The notes under the pieces: model-generated
Seen by the model: only the letters and a program-made list of their open reading frames with translations
What the model was told of the DNA's origin: nothing
The model's database searches: none
Program-made: the position numbers and the translations under genes
DNA from: Mactra quadrangularis
Taxonomy: Eukaryota > Mollusca > Bivalvia > Venerida > Mactridae
Reading direction: 5' to 3'
Assembly: GCA_025267735.1 (NCBI GenBank)
Contig: CM046295.1
Location: forward strand, 22,290,938-22,354,937
DNA: 64,000 bases
In this document: in pieces, positions 11,051 to 23,970 of the stretch
Numbering within the stretch: position 1 is the stretch's first letter
How the letters are laid out: each line of letters begins with the position of its first letter

Positions 11051-12110
11051 ACAATAATATTAATCTTAATCATTGACTCTCAGAAACGTCGTGATATAAA
11101 CATAAAACATAACAAAGGAAGATTATAAAAATGAAAATTGGTATAATTTGATACATAAAATGGCACATACCGTAAAATCTTCAAATATATTGTTTGATCA
11201 ACGTTCGATATTATATTGATGAGATAGTTCAGTTACTGATTTATGGTTGGTTTTGCTTCTGTTCGTCTTCCCACAATGATCTGTGAAGATGGTGATACCA
11301 CGTCACAATTTTGTTCTATAAATAGATGATTAATATCTGATTTGAATGATAAGGTCATTCATAATGTGTATCCGCTATAGTGAACACATTGGTGATAACA
11401 TATCAGATCATATGCCATATTAAGTCAAGTTTATAAAATGATATGGTCACTCTTAAAAAACTATTCAAATTCAATTTATACAATGACCTAATATCTTATT
11501 TAGTTGTCGTACGATCAACATCTTATAGAACAGTTTTCAAACAAAACATTTGAAGTAACTACTTCACGCGTATAATGTTAATCGCCAAATGGTCCAAAGT
11601 TACCATTCTGTGGTATTAACAATTTATGACAGTATATAATTGAAATATTATATTTTAGTTGAAAGTTTACTTTCACTAGTACCAAATAACTGCCCAATTC
11701 GTCATCCGACCAAACTCCGACTACGCTAACCAGCTGTGACATCAATTAAGACATAATATTACAAGACTATGCTACACTGCTACGACTTTAACTAGTCAAA
11801 TTAACAAATATCTATACTGTACATAAAAAAATTTGGATTAATAAGTGTAATATATATGTTTATTATCTAGAGTACTATCTACAATTGTTAATATTATCAA
11901 GTGTAATGTGGAACGTTCTAGATATTGTCAAGGCTATTATATGTAAATAATTCAATCTTAATGATCGGGCGGATCCAGAGATTGTAGTTGAAATGAACTA
12001 CATTAATTAAATATGGGATACAACATATTTTCAGTAAATGTATTGCTAACTACACTCTTTTGAAAATCGTACATTGAATAATCTAGTGAATTACAGTTTT
12101 TAAAATTATT
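11050..12110 (-). repeat. Upstream-region unit U1 (family I)
   Basis: In plus order it contains 'cattgactctcagaaacgtc', the donor/TATA block, 'catatcagatcatatg', 'cgatcaacatcttatagaa', a 'ctacactgctacgac' stretch and GAACGTTCTAGATATTG. The same order recurs in U2-U5. It lacks any B-box/NHL coding sequence. Confidence 0.75.
11169..11325 (-). promoter_or_regulatory. Promoter/first-exon-like block 1
   Basis: Minus strand: TATA-like ctatttata near 11325-11317, a CACGTC in the E-box position (11300-11305), then about 125 bp, ending in donor ACG|GTATGTG at 11171/11170. On the plus strand the same box reads TATAAATA, so direction rests on the donor. Confidence 0.55.
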
Positions 12111-13200
12111 CATCTTGATCACAATGAAGACAAAAATAAACCATATAATAATATTCTAATCAGTCTTCTTATAACTAACCCTCCTCTGCCCTTTTATCTG
12201 CCACATATAATTTGCTATTTTGGGATACTGGCTCGACACATTGACAACGAGAGTGAACAGTGGTAATAAGTCAACGATATTGACATCTGTTGTATTACCA
12301 CAAAAGCAATGCAAAGTGTTAGACAAAAATAATATCTATATAAATTTAGATACATGTACAAATATTTTCAACATACCGTATAATCTTAAAAAATGATTTT
12401 TATATAAATGTGGCTCTTTATTGACGGATCGATGTTTGTTGTGCTTTAGTTTGTTCTCCCACTTTGACTGATGACGATAGTGATATCACGTGATGATTTT
12501 GTTCTATAAATAGATAATAAAAATATCTTATTTGTAATGTTTTTATGTTGACATTTAACATTTTTACCATAATACTGATAACAAAGTTGATAGATTATCA
12601 GATCATATCACTAAAGTAAGTCAAGTAATGATCATACGATCATCATCTTATAGAAACACCCTCAAAAAGAGATTTGTGTAATATACTGGTATACCAGTTA
12701 CCGTGGAATAAAAACCTGACAGTACCATACTACAGTATCTTCGCAGATTACCTGTTTTGTATCATAGTGACCTCATTTACTGCAAATATTAGTTAGAGAC
12801 TGACAGCTTCTCTATTTGATACAAAGCTGGTATTTCATGACCAAGTATCACAAGCTTATCAGAATAGATTTTGATTTGAATACGAACCCACGGTCCATGT
12901 TTTTGTATTTAAACTCTATAACTAATTGAACCATGAAAGACATCAGTCAAAATATGTTATGATATAAAACTGATCGTAACAATGGGTTGGCGTTTTATAA
13001 ATTTCAAAAGAAGCAAATGTTCGTTAGAACAACAGTAGCCAAAATAAAGTGGAGCGTTTAATAATATTAAATAAGTAACGTAGATTTTAAATGACACTGT
13101 ACTAGTTAACATTAAGATTAATATCTAAGGTACTTACTCTAAACATTTTATCAAGTGTAATGTAGGACGTTCTAATTTATGACAAGGTCATAATTTAAAG
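12110..13200 (-). repeat. Upstream-region unit U2 (family I)
   Basis: Collinear with 26310-27850: 'gggatactggctcgacacat', donor/TATA block, 'ggtataccagttaccg', 'tatttcatgaccaagta', then ggacgttcta (13165). At 13093-13110 it keeps the empty site for the hAT insertion found in U5. Confidence 0.78.
12375..12512 (-). promoter_or_regulatory. Promoter/first-exon-like block 2
   Basis: TATA-like box at 12505-12512, E-box CACGTG at 12487-12492 within gatatcacgtgat, and donor TACG|GTATGTT at 12377/12376. Confidence 0.55.
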
Positions 13201-15800
13201 TTTTTCGAAGGTATTTGGATCGTCACCGAATAATCGAATATTGAAAAACGAATACGAATATTTGAAATTCTTAGCATTAAAATGTTTTTCAATTCTTGCC
13301 ACACCAAGTTGCAATTAAAATCGTAGTTTGAGGAGCAAGTTTATAGTTGGCACGTGTGATAACACATGTCAATTACGTCATTGTTATGACTCCCAATTAT
13401 CTGTACAAAACCTTGGTTATATACAGATCATGAAGGATCTATTCAAGATGCATTGAAACTCCAGATAATGTTAATTCAATATAAACTGAAGTGGCCTAGT
13501 ATTCAAATAAACAAAATTAGACATGGACATCGCAATATAAGGCACTGACATACTTATAATCTTTTATGGTTTCATAAAAACGAATATTCGAATATATTCA
13601 AAAATCAAAAACGAATATTCGCTCATCAAAATTTGTATTCGTTTCGAGCTTAGTGAAATCAATCAGTTTCTTTAAATACATGAACTATTCTATAAGTAAA
13701 TAAAATTTCTTCACCACTCAGTCTCTTTCTGCCAGTTTGTTCTTTATATACTGGGCTAATAGCATTTATAAGCCATTTTGACGCCGTTTCTTCCGACATT
13801 TTGACCCTCATTTTGAATTAAAGATTTTGTATATGTATAACAAAATTTAACCAACTGGATCTGCAGATGTTGAAACTACATTTGTCCCTCATTTTAAGAA
13901 TAAATGTGTAAAATTCATTTTGCATGTATAATTTAGCCTATAGCAGCCATCTTGGTCGCCATATTGGATTTTGGAAGTTGTCCAAGGAAGACAAAGAGGC
14001 ATCAACCGGATCTGGAACCAGTTAGACCATGTCTACCAATTAATTGAATAACTATCCTACATCATTTCGTTCAATGTCATTCTTGTTGTTGGCCGGACTA
14101 ATAGGAAGAAAACTGATATATGTGTTGAATTTCATGCCAATACCTGCATCAGTTGTGAATTGAGTCCAAAATAGCAATATTTGAATAAAAGTGTGCAGAC
14201 AATGCAAGGCCACTGCTGTTTATTTTCTTTTCAAAGTAAGTTATCATAATTGAAATTTAATTGGGAACAAAAGGGTGTTTGTGATGATAAACGTTAGGTA
14301 ATGAATAAGTTAGACATATCATATAACTAAGGCAATATATATATATATATATGTTAATTACCTTACCGTCAAAGTATATGTTTTTGTTAGAGATCACTAA
14401 ATTAGATATTAATAAGATACATTTATAGTTTTCGAAAAGGAATATTTGAAGATATAAATGTTATACATATAGTTAGATTTTAGAGTGTATAACTTTATCA
14501 TCAAACATTTTCAACGAGTGTTACTTTAAACTAAAAAAATAATTAAATAAATTGATGAACGTTCTTAATATGTTAGTTTATTTTGTTTTTATTTGCATTA
14601 AAACGTTGTCTCATTTATATTGTGGCGGTCAAACGACAAATATATTGAATAATAACCATGAAACTATTTTAATTAAAGCTTGTTAATGACAAGATGAGAC
14701 ATTATTTACATAGAATATCATTTAATTTTGTATCAAGTGTTATTCTAAACGACCTCAATCAAGATAACAATTATTAAGTGTTTGTTTTATATCTGATTAT
14801 AATATCATGTATAGAGTCGAACGTTCTAGATATTGTAAACTTTTTTATAGAGTATAAAAATGATATGCGCGTGTGGATCCAGATATTAAAATCAACTTTT
14901 ATATGATATTTACACTTGTATATAAATTGTTACTTATTTCAATTTTTTGTCATTAATAATAATAAAACTAACAGAATTTCACTGCGTATAAAAGAAATAT
15001 TTGTTGTACAATGTATCAAACAAGCATGTAAAAATGAAAGTAAAAACAGTAAAAACTGGGGTAAACAAACATTAATCATTGAATGACAGCAGACTGTTAT
15101 CTATAATCTCTTTGTAATAGGATTATTGCATGGGCGGGTCTGGCGGGGGAAGGAAGGTCAGGACCCCACCTCTATGAGATTTCCCCCACTAGAAAATATT
15201 TTGACCCCTCTAGAATTTTTATTTTGAATCCGCCCCTGTTTGTATTGTGTACATTTTAATGATAGTAAATTAGTTTGACCTATATCTGCAGTGTTTTACT
15301 GTGATATCACAAGGCACAACAAGATAATTATGATACGCATCGTCCACCCTCGTGATATGAAAACAATGTTTATATGATAATTTACTTTCTTACTTCATTG
15401 GTACTCATTCATATAATAGTAGACACTCGACGCGCCCATCTTATTAATTTTCATGTTTAACATCGCATCTTCTATTATAATATACATAAATTGAACGTTT
15501 TAAAGACATCTTCTGCATAAAGTATGTATTGAAATACGTTTGCTAAAGTTTGGCCACATTATATTACGCCTTAAGTGGACAGCAATATGAACCAAAATAG
15601 AGTTGCTAACTGTTCTAATTATAACGACGAATGTTTATATATTTGTATAATTCACCTGTACAAAATGGCACTAAATAAACAAAGTCACATGAGGATGACA
15701 TGTTTTATAACTATTAATTCTAACAAGTGCCAGTAATTTATTACTGTTCCCCATTGTCAAATGTATTCTTTCCCACAAATTGCCATTTCATACAGCCCGG
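13200..15800. other. Repeat-derived intergenic DNA, no gene seen
   Basis: 13215-13660 is rich in the palindromic word cgaatattcg and resembles a decayed inverted-repeat element. An (at)n run lies near 14335-14352. GAACGTTCTAGA lies at 14819, followed by 'gtggatccagatatt' as in other units. At 15125-15245 there is a higher-GC interspersed-type repeat ('gaccccacctc', 'gaatccgcccctg'). From 15500 the next unit begins. Confidence 0.55.
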
Positions 15801-16618
15801 TTTAAACGTATTTTAAAATGAAAAGTTAGCAATGATATAACTCTCAATTTTTGAATCACAGATACGTCGTGCTGTTAGAAAATGAAAAACAAATAGCAAA
15901 AGAAAACAATAAAACTGATAATGTATATAATTAGATACATAAACTGCACTTACCGTGAGCTCTTCAATTGTGTTGTTTATATAAACATAGATATTCAATG
16001 TTGAATTGATGGGATAATACAGTTAGTGTCTTTATATTGGTTGTGCGTCTGTTCGTCCTCCCACTCTGACTGATGAAGATTGTGATACCACGTGACAATT
16101 TTATTCTAAAAATAGATGATTTAAATCTGATTTAAATCTTAAAGTCTTTCATATTTGTATCCGTAATAATAAACACATTGTTGATAACATGTCAGATCAT
16201 ATGACCATAATCTGTCAATTTTTTTAAAATGATATGTAAACTATTATTAATGAAAATTGATTTTAATTTTATATACCTTTTACTTCATTTAATTTCCATA
16301 TGATCATCATCCTATAGAAAAAGCTTTCAAACAAAGTTTGTTCAAAATAATTAGAAAGTTAAAATACTGGAGTTACAACAATGAATATTTGTATTATACC
16401 GCAAGTTTATTTTTTTGATAAATTATAATTTCGACCGTAGCTGCCCACTGCCCTGTTCTAAATCGAATTTCAAAATGATTTAAGCGGCCGACCCATCCAT
16501 TTAAGACAAATATTGAAATATTTTAATACTCCGATGAGTTGAAAAGTACTGTGAGTGTAGATATAATGGATACATCTTGTTTGATAAATGTATAAAAGCT
16601 TCATTATCAAAATTACTA
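15510..16618 (-). repeat. Upstream-region unit U3 (family I), left part
   Basis: 'ggacagcaatatgaaccaaa' (15580) and its matching block recur at 17790 in U4. The donor/TATA block is at 15952-16114, and 'taacatgtcagatcatatg' is at 16187. A transposon interrupts the unit at 16619. Confidence 0.75.
15952..16114 (-). promoter_or_regulatory. Promoter/first-exon-like block 3
   Basis: Degenerate TATA (taaaaata, 16107-16114), CACGTG at 16089-16094, and donor CACG|GTAAGTG at 15954/15953, the closest of the set to the consensus GTAAGT. Confidence 0.55.
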
Positions 16619-17638
16619 CAGTAAAAGTTCGCTGGCTCGAACTCGAGGGGACATGAAAAATGATTCGAGAAAGCCAAGTGTTCGACCCGGCCGACTTTCG
16701 TCCAAGTACGACGTTATTAATATAGATCAATGTTTTTTAAATTTGTTATCTCCCTTGGTTTAGTATATACCCCGAACACACGGTTCATTCATGTGTCATG
16801 TATACGTAGTTGGTAATTACTGCAAAAAAATGCCAACTTCATATTTGTTGTGCGTTATTTTTACATTTAAGAACATGATTACGATATAGGTTAGTAGTAG
16901 TAGATGAATTGATAAATTTTTAATGTGGTTACATGTAAGTGAGAAAGGTTCGATGTGACCGGGTCCTTCAGTAAGTTTTTTTCCGCCGTTGTATATGTGT
17001 GTATATTCTGTTCTAACATTTCGATCCTTAATTTGGACTTATTTTTTACCGAAATTGCACGAACTTTTTTATCAGTTTTTATTAATTAAAACTAACATAC
17101 ACGCTGTATATGCTCTAATTAATTTTTTAGCGAGACCTTATTTACTTGTTTTGTCATTTTTTTAATCATACCATGACATTTTATAATATGTGCCTGTCTA
17201 AAAGTTGCAGTCAACAAACAATTCTATTGTTAAGCAATTTTTATGCAATATTATAAACAATATATTTACTAATCACAATGTGTTGGGCAAATTAACATCA
17301 ATTAACAAATCTATTGTTAAGCAATTAAAATCAATTAACAAATCTATTGTTAAGCAATTTTCACGCCCTGTTATTATCACGTGTCACAAACAATGACTGC
17401 GGTCAAGATTTTACGGCCGATGTGTGAAATTCTATTGTTCGAGAGAGACAATTGTATTTAAGTGTATTTGTAAACCACGGGGCCAAGATATTGGTTCGAG
17501 AGTTCGACTCAGTCCTGTTCGACACAAGAGAGGTTGACTAATATAGATATAGAAGGGAAATTGATCGGTGCCAGACAATGTGTTCGACTCGGCCAATTAA
17601 TTCGACCCCGTGGTGTTCGGGTGAATGAACTTATACTG
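16619..17638. mobile_element. Non-autonomous Tc1/mariner-superfamily (pogo/Tigger-like) element
   Basis: The ends are inverted (cagtaaaagttc and gaacttatactg) and flanked by TA target duplications (16617-16618, 17639-17640). It carries inner 'ttcgac...ggcc' words at both ends. Inside is a short tandem array (caatctattgttaagcaatt type, three copies, 17212-17358). No transposase frame is seen, so mobility would need a transposase in trans. Confidence 0.75.
17205..17360 (+). repeat. Three-copy tandem repeat inside the pogo-like element
   Basis: The word 'tctattgttaagcaatt' occurs three times. A 63-codon frame across it is a product of the repeat. Confidence 0.75.
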
Positions 17639-18173
17639 TATCTACAAGTGTTTATGTATATATGATAATATTATCATGTATGAATATTGTATTTTCTATC
17701 ATAATATATTCCTTTCAAAAGTTTTAAAAATTCTTCTACAATAAGTATGTTATCAAATATGTTTGCTAAATTTTGGTCACATTATATAACGCCATAAGTG
17801 GACAGCAATATGACCCAAACTATAGTTGTTCAGTGTTCTGATTATAACGGATAATGCTTATATATTTTTGTACCTTCCTTTTATACAAAATGTCACTGAA
17901 TGAAGCCTGTTTATACCCAAGGCTCATGCGGTTTTTAAACCATGAATTCTAGCATGCACCGGTAATTAATTCCATTATTCTGAAGTAAGCTAACTCTCTG
18001 TTCCAAAAATTGCCATTTCAAAAGACAGGACTCAGCCAATTTTATTCAAGATGTAACAGTGATAAGAAATCTTTGATCATTGACTCACAGAGGTGTAGTG
18101 TTATCAAAGATAAATGTTAATACAGACAGTTATGAAAATTAAATGAATATAATACAAATAATAAATTACACAT

Positions 18174-18334
18174 ACCGTAGTATATTAAAATACGTTGTTT
18201 GTATCGACGTAGATCTTCAAAGTTAAATTGATGGGACAGTACAATTAATGCCTTGATGTAAGTTGTGCGTCTGTGTGTCCTCCCTTTTTGACTGATGAAG
18301 ATCGTGATATCACGTGACAATTGTTCTATAATTA
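18174..18334 (-). promoter_or_regulatory. Promoter/first-exon-like block 4
   Basis: TATA-like tataatta (18327-18334), CACGTG at 18311-18316 (gatatcacgtgac), donor TACG|GTATGTG at 18176/18175. Confidence 0.55.
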
Positions 18335-18863
18335 GATAATTTGGTATTTGGCCTGAATTTCAATGTCATTTATATTTATATCTGTGATAGTGAACTAATT
18401 GTTGATAGCATATCAGATCGTATGACAAAATTAAGTCAAGTTTGTAAATAATATGTTAACTTTTACCTATCAGTTTAATTCAATTTGTACCTTAACCTTA
18501 TATTTCACTTTATTACTGTGCGATCAACATCCTATAGAGAAACATTCTAACAACAACATTTAGAATGACATGTTTACCGGTTACCGCGGAAACTGTGGTT
18601 ATTTAAAATTCCCGTATTATAACAAAATTGCCTTCGACAGGAGCTGACAATTATTATATTCTAAATCAGACGAGTATCCGAATGAGCTAAGCGACTTCGA
18701 CATCCATTAAGACAAAATAAAATAAGACTGGGGTACACTGCTATGCCTTTACTGGGCAAATTAACATATATTGATACTATACATAAAATAATTAGGATTA
18801 ATATATGTTATATTTTTATCAAGATTATCAAGATAACTATCTAAACGGGTTTGTTTTAAAAAT

Positions 18864-19024
18864 GATAATATCATCGTGTGTAATGTTGAACGTTCTAAAT
18901 ATTGTCAAGGTTATTATATGAAACTATCTACAATTGTTTGTTTTCTATCTTTCAATCTGAGAATAATATCATCGTGTGTAATGTTGAACGTTCTAAATAT
19001 TGTCAAGGTTATCATATGAAACTA
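18864..19024. repeat. 98-bp tandem duplication containing the GAACGTTC motif
   Basis: About 60 bp starting 'ataatatcatcgtgtgtaat' is present at 18865 and 18963 with one mismatch, so the motif is doubled in this unit only. A short open frame across it (18902-19102) is not supported as a gene. Confidence 0.8.
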
Positions 19025-19488
19025 AGTCATTTGTATGAGCAGACATATCCAGAAATTGTTAGCGAAAAAAATTTGGTATTAAATCATAAAACTTGGATTT
19101 GATGTATCCAAAATTTAATAAAGTCATTGACACTGTTTATAAACCACAATACTTATATATGGGATAAAAACTATTTTTGGAAAATGAATTGCTTTGTACA
19201 AGTTTCTAGTGATAAAAACAATGTACAATTGACCAAGACAAGTGAATTATGTATATCTATAGCAACATAGTCGGTTAGACAACACAGTGAAGATAAAGAA
19301 AATTACATTGAAAATAAGGTTTCTTTAAAATTTTTAATTCTTAATCACAGTGAGGTCAAAACAAATAATTTAATTACATCCTGATCATTCAGACCTCCGG
19401 TACTTACTTCTTTGCCATAAACAGGCATCGTTTTCTTATATTGAGCCATTTTAGGATACTGGCCCGACACTTTGTCAACGAGAGTGAT

Positions 19489-19705
19489 TGATTGATTTAT
19501 TCATGTGGGGTTTGACGCCTCGTCAAATCAAGTAAGGTCATTTTACGGCGTCCATCGCACCTAACCTAGCTTTCCAGGATCCTTGTCTATAACCAGTACT
19601 CACCTACCCTTCCACAAGGCTGGAAACTTCTCCATATTATCTAATCAATGGAGGAAAATTGGCATTATTGTCAAATTGTCATGAAACGGTATAACCTTCT
19701 CGGGT
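19489..19705 (-). mobile_element. SINE ('ggaagggtaggtgag' family), headless copy, left arm of inverted pair
   Basis: The minus strand reads body then tail, ending in a 'gcgtcaaaccccacatgaat' region. It interrupts an upstream-unit block exactly where its homologues at 12.24 and 26.48 kb continue. Confidence 0.75.
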
Positions 19706-19790
19706 TAGATTCCTCCATTGATTAGGCAATATGGAGAAGTGTCCGGCCTTGTGGAAGGGTAGGTGAGTACTGATTTTAGACAATGGTAAC
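19706..19790 (+). mobile_element. SINE body fragment, right arm of inverted pair
   Basis: Plus-strand copy of the body (ttcctccattgattaggcaa to ggtaggtgagtactg), head-to-head with 19489-19705. The two could form a stem of about 70 bp in RNA. Confidence 0.7.
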
Positions 19791-22700
19791 AATTAAACTT
19801 ATTTTTTTCATTAGGATTAAAATGAAAACTAAAATATATGAAAATTATTTGTACCCGGTAATACCTATAAATTAAATCATGAACTTACTATTATAGGCCG
19901 TGAGCCAGATACACTTTTGCTTCCCCCCCCCCGGGGGAATTTTCAAGACCTATATTTTTTTATTCCCCTATTTGTCCTGAGTACAACAGTACAAAGTTTG
20001 CAAGTTTCCAGTGGGGCATTGCTGAGAAAATCAACTTTTAATTGTATAGGTAAATAGCAATTTTTGTTCCATTTTTATCGATTTATTTTTGCAAAAACCA
20101 TTAAATCATGTTTGCAACACCAAGTTCTTTTGATATTGTTTGTCAATTAAAAAGAAAATGTGTCTTTTGTGTTTAATAAAGGAAATTGCTGTTGATACTG
20201 AGCTCATAAGTACCTTAAAATGTAACATACGTTACTGTGCCTTTGCGCGCAGACTATGAAACATAGCCACATAAAGTAGTCATAATACTCTTGCTTTTTA
20301 AGATATACAATGTTGTTGCATGTAAGAATACGATTTTTATCTTGTTCCTCAGAAATATTAACTTACACACAGCTCTTAAACTTTGTCGCCAAGAGTGTTG
20401 AAACATACATAACCATAAAAATCCATTTTTTTTTCAAATTGGAAAAGATATCATATTTGTAAAATATTTTAAAACATAAGATCAGATATGTATATATATG
20501 AAAAAAAAAACGATTGTCATTAAGTATTCAATGACATTTCATTAAATTTCACATTTTAGCAAAATTTTCGGGTAGACATTTAAACATGAAACATACGTGA
20601 CCATGGTTTTTCAACTAATGTTAAATATCTTAGTTGAATTCACGTTTACTAATTAGTCTCTCTAATGAACTCTTCATTTTATGATTACTACTTTTGCCAT
20701 TCCTCAGATCGTCTAGAGATAATGCTGTCTAAAGTATCAAATGTAACATACGTGATGTAACATACGTTACCGTTAAAATGATATACCGATCTTACAATGC
20801 GGAGAAGGGTTAAACGATGACATATTGAAAATTGGTTTACACCAAAAATGTTATCCACAATGAATAAAGTCGTTATTATCTCATTGAAAAAAATATGACA
20901 TCTTCAACCAGACTAAAAAAACACGAAACTGTGTGCATCTCAATGGCTTTGATAAATTAAACTATGAAGATTTTTTAACCATTGCATGCAATATAAGCAT
21001 AGAATCCTTCATAGCAATACTCAAATCGATATATTTGCAATTCATTTGTTACTGCAATTCTTACTAGATGTAACCAAATCTCAAATGTAACCAAAGCGTC
21101 CTTTGTTCGCTTCTTATTCAATAAAACATGGTTTTATGAATTGAAACATACGTTACGTTTGGTAAGGTATGTTTCATATGAAATGTATCATAGTTGATGC
21201 TTGTTTGTTTGCTTGTTTCACAATGTTTCGCTTTTTTGGAAACTTGAAACGTTTAAGTTCTGAATGTTTCTTTTATACCATGTCTTTGAGTGTAAAGGAA
21301 CACAAAATGTCTGTTGAATTTAATAGCAGCGAAATAATGTAGTTTGACTTTTATAAACACACGTAACCACAGGTAATTCCTTACAACAAAAACAGCACAA
21401 TTTATGTCGGAATTTATTTTTTGTCGTAGATGAACTATAATACATCGCGGAAGATTTTGTTGCAGAAATATTTAAGGGAACATGGTACATAAGCATGGTA
21501 CAACAAATTGATAACTCATAAGGAAGCAAACACATCGTTCATGCAACAAACGCCGATCTCTTATCCAATGGCAAACCCTTGGGGATGTAATTTTGGGTGA
21601 CAAATGACTTTTTATATGAAATAAGTGTGCCAATACCTAATGGAATATCTAGGAGAACGTTTTGATTTTTACTTCAAAGTGAATTACTACATGAACTTTG
21701 AACACGATTGATCTGTTATGCTTTTCTGAGACTAATTTGTAACCTTTTAAACTCTTAATTTTAACATGTTTCCCTTAATTTTGAAGGCAATCCTTATTGA
21801 TGTAATTAACAGTATTTAGATATGACATAGTACATAGAAAATAGTTTGTGCTACCATTAAATTATTTAAACTGTTGTACTGGGCGTGACAGATAAAATTG
21901 GGATGTGATAGTTTAAACAGTGTTGTTGTAACATACGTTACTACCTATTTCTTTCTTTAGGCATTCATAATTATGAACTTTACGGTGAGTTAAGTATATA
22001 AACTTTTAAAATGTATTCATTGATTTTGACTGTTCACGGCTATGGTACTTAAGTTTCTTTCGATTTTTCCAAGTTTGAAAGTCATTGTTTCAAGGTTTAT
22101 AAATGTATTTCTTTAATTTTCCTTAAGTTGATCTAAAATTTAAGTCATATTTGAGCGAAGGGGCGTTCTGAATTTATCATTTTGTGGTATATGTATTTCC
22201 AGTATCAACCCTTTGCCTTCCTAAAGTGCTTAAATCATAGACAAACAAACAAATACAGACGAAAAAAATAAAGTTTTATTAGTGTGGTCCGTATAGAAAC
22301 ATACGTTACCATAGAAAATAGGTGCTTTTATTCAAATATGTGTAAAATTTATTTAATCTGACTAACGAATGACCCTTCCTGTAAATACTTTATTCATTTG
22401 TTCATCTTGTAAAACTTTTATTAATAACTGAAAGTTATCATTAAAATCAAGAAATAAAAATATGTAAAGTGGAGATTTCCTATATGGCTGACATAAGAGA
22501 ACAGAGAAACGATGCATTTGATTTGTTTCTATTTTTAGTCTTGCCAAAACGAAAGTACTCTACCTGTCAAGTGACTCTCTTGAAATAGCAAGAAATAAGG
22601 GACGCCAATCTGTCTATTATATTTATTGTTTTAGAAAAAATGGCATGTTCAAAACTAAACTAAGAACGTAATAGGAAAAAGCACCATTTTTTGTGTTGAA

Positions 22701-22929
22701 AAGAGGTATGAAAAGAGTCCCTCAAAATCCCTGCCTCCTCACATATTGGTGTTAAGAAATCACCACACTGCTTACTATCGGAAATGCACAGGAATGACGT
22801 TACAGGGTAACCCAAAATCCAAATCGTTGTCAAAAACAAAATGGCTTCATAATTAAGATGCGTCGAAATAGAATACCGGAGGACAGTAATAAGAACATTT
22901 TGGCATAGAAAATGGCCATAGGGGGTCAT
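19791..22929. other. Intergenic DNA with a scattered 'aacatacgttac' motif, no gene seen
   Basis: A poly-C/G patch lies at 19921-19936. From 20222 to 22310 the word aacatacgt(t/g)a occurs repeatedly (about 20226, 20590, 20744, 20757, 21144, 21930, 22298). No domain or long frame is recognised in six frames. Small open frames at 21320-21535 and 22660-22929 (minus) have no motif I can name. Confidence 0.5.
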
Positions 22930-23970
22930 GAAGTTCTAAGTCCCAGAACTCTGTAAAGCCCCTACAAAACTTTGCAAACTTTTATAAGTGAATTGCAACT
23001 ACCATGTGGGTTTAATAATCATACCATAGATAATTACTTCCAGGAGGAGCGATGTCATATACTGGCTTTAAAAGCACTTATGGTTTTTACCGGAAAATGA
23101 GAATGAGCGATATTTCAAAGTCACATAACTCTGTAAGGCCTAAACAGAACTTTATAAACTTTTATCAATGAATGCCTACCACTACATTGGTTAAGCAAAT
23201 CATACATTTGAAAATTCCCCATGTGGGGAGCAATGTTATATACTGGCTCAAGGTCTATTAAAGATTTGACCAGAAAATGAGAATGGGCGATCTTTCAAAG
23301 TCCCATAACTCTGTAAAGCCCCAACACAACTTTGTAAACATAAATCAGTGAATGCCTAACATTATATGGGTTAAGAAAATCATAACCTTAAAAATTCCCC
23401 ATGTGGGGAGCAATGTCATATACTGGCTCATGGTCTATTATGGATTTGACTGGAAAATGAGAATGAGGGATAATTCAAAGTCCCATAACTCTGTATTGCC
23501 CCAACAGAACTTTGTTAACTTTTATCAGTGAATGCCTACCACTACATTGGTTAAGAAAATCATATCCTTGAAAATTCCCCATGTGGGGAGCAATGTCATA
23601 TACTGGCTCAAAGATATGATGAATTTGACTGGAAAATGAGCATGGGCGATATTTCAAAGTCCCATAACTCTGTAAAGCCCAAACAGATCTTTGTAAACTT
23701 TAATCAGTGAATGCCTACCACTATATGGGTTAAGAAAATCATTCCCTTGAAAATTCCCCGTGTGGGTATATACTGGCTCAAGGTCTGTTATGGATTTGAC
23801 CAGAAAATGAGAATGGGTGATATTTCAAAGTCCCATAACTCTGTAAAGCCCCAACAGAACTTTGCAAACTTTCATCAGTGAATGCCTACCACCATATGGG
23901 TTAAGAAAATCATACCATTGAAAATTCCCCCTGGGGGGGAGCAATGTCATATACTGGCTCAAGGTCTATT
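22930..23970. repeat. ~180-bp satellite, about six units
   Basis: Unit starts (agtcccataactctgtaaag) fall near 22937, 23120, 23300, 23479, 23658 and 23830, a period of 172-183. Each unit contains a hairpin word ccccatgtgggg and 'catatactggctcaaggtc'. The first unit is the most diverged. Open frames in it are repeat artefacts. Confidence 0.92.

Larger units (their letters stand above)
17735..19488 (-). repeat. Upstream-region unit U4 (family I)
   Basis: Collinear with U1 and U3: 'acagcaatatgacccaaa', donor/TATA block, 'catatcagatcgtatgac', 'cgatcaacatcctatagag', 'ctgctatgcctttactgg', GAACGTTCTAAATATTGTC (twice), 'ggatactggcccgacact'. A SINE pair interrupts it at 19489. Confidence 0.75.

Noticed and set aside
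11317..11325. Plus-strand promoter from TATAAATA at block 1 (and its equivalents)
   Set aside because: The box reads as a better TATA on the plus strand, but no donor or coding exon follows on that side, while the minus side has a conserved splice donor in all nine blocks and the genes are all minus. Not excluded, only less likely.
23475..23657. Small open frames inside the 180-bp satellite
   Set aside because: Produced by the repeat period; no independent support.
22930..23970. CRISPR-like array
   Set aside because: Units of ~180 bp with no alternation of conserved repeats and unique spacers, in a eukaryotic context.
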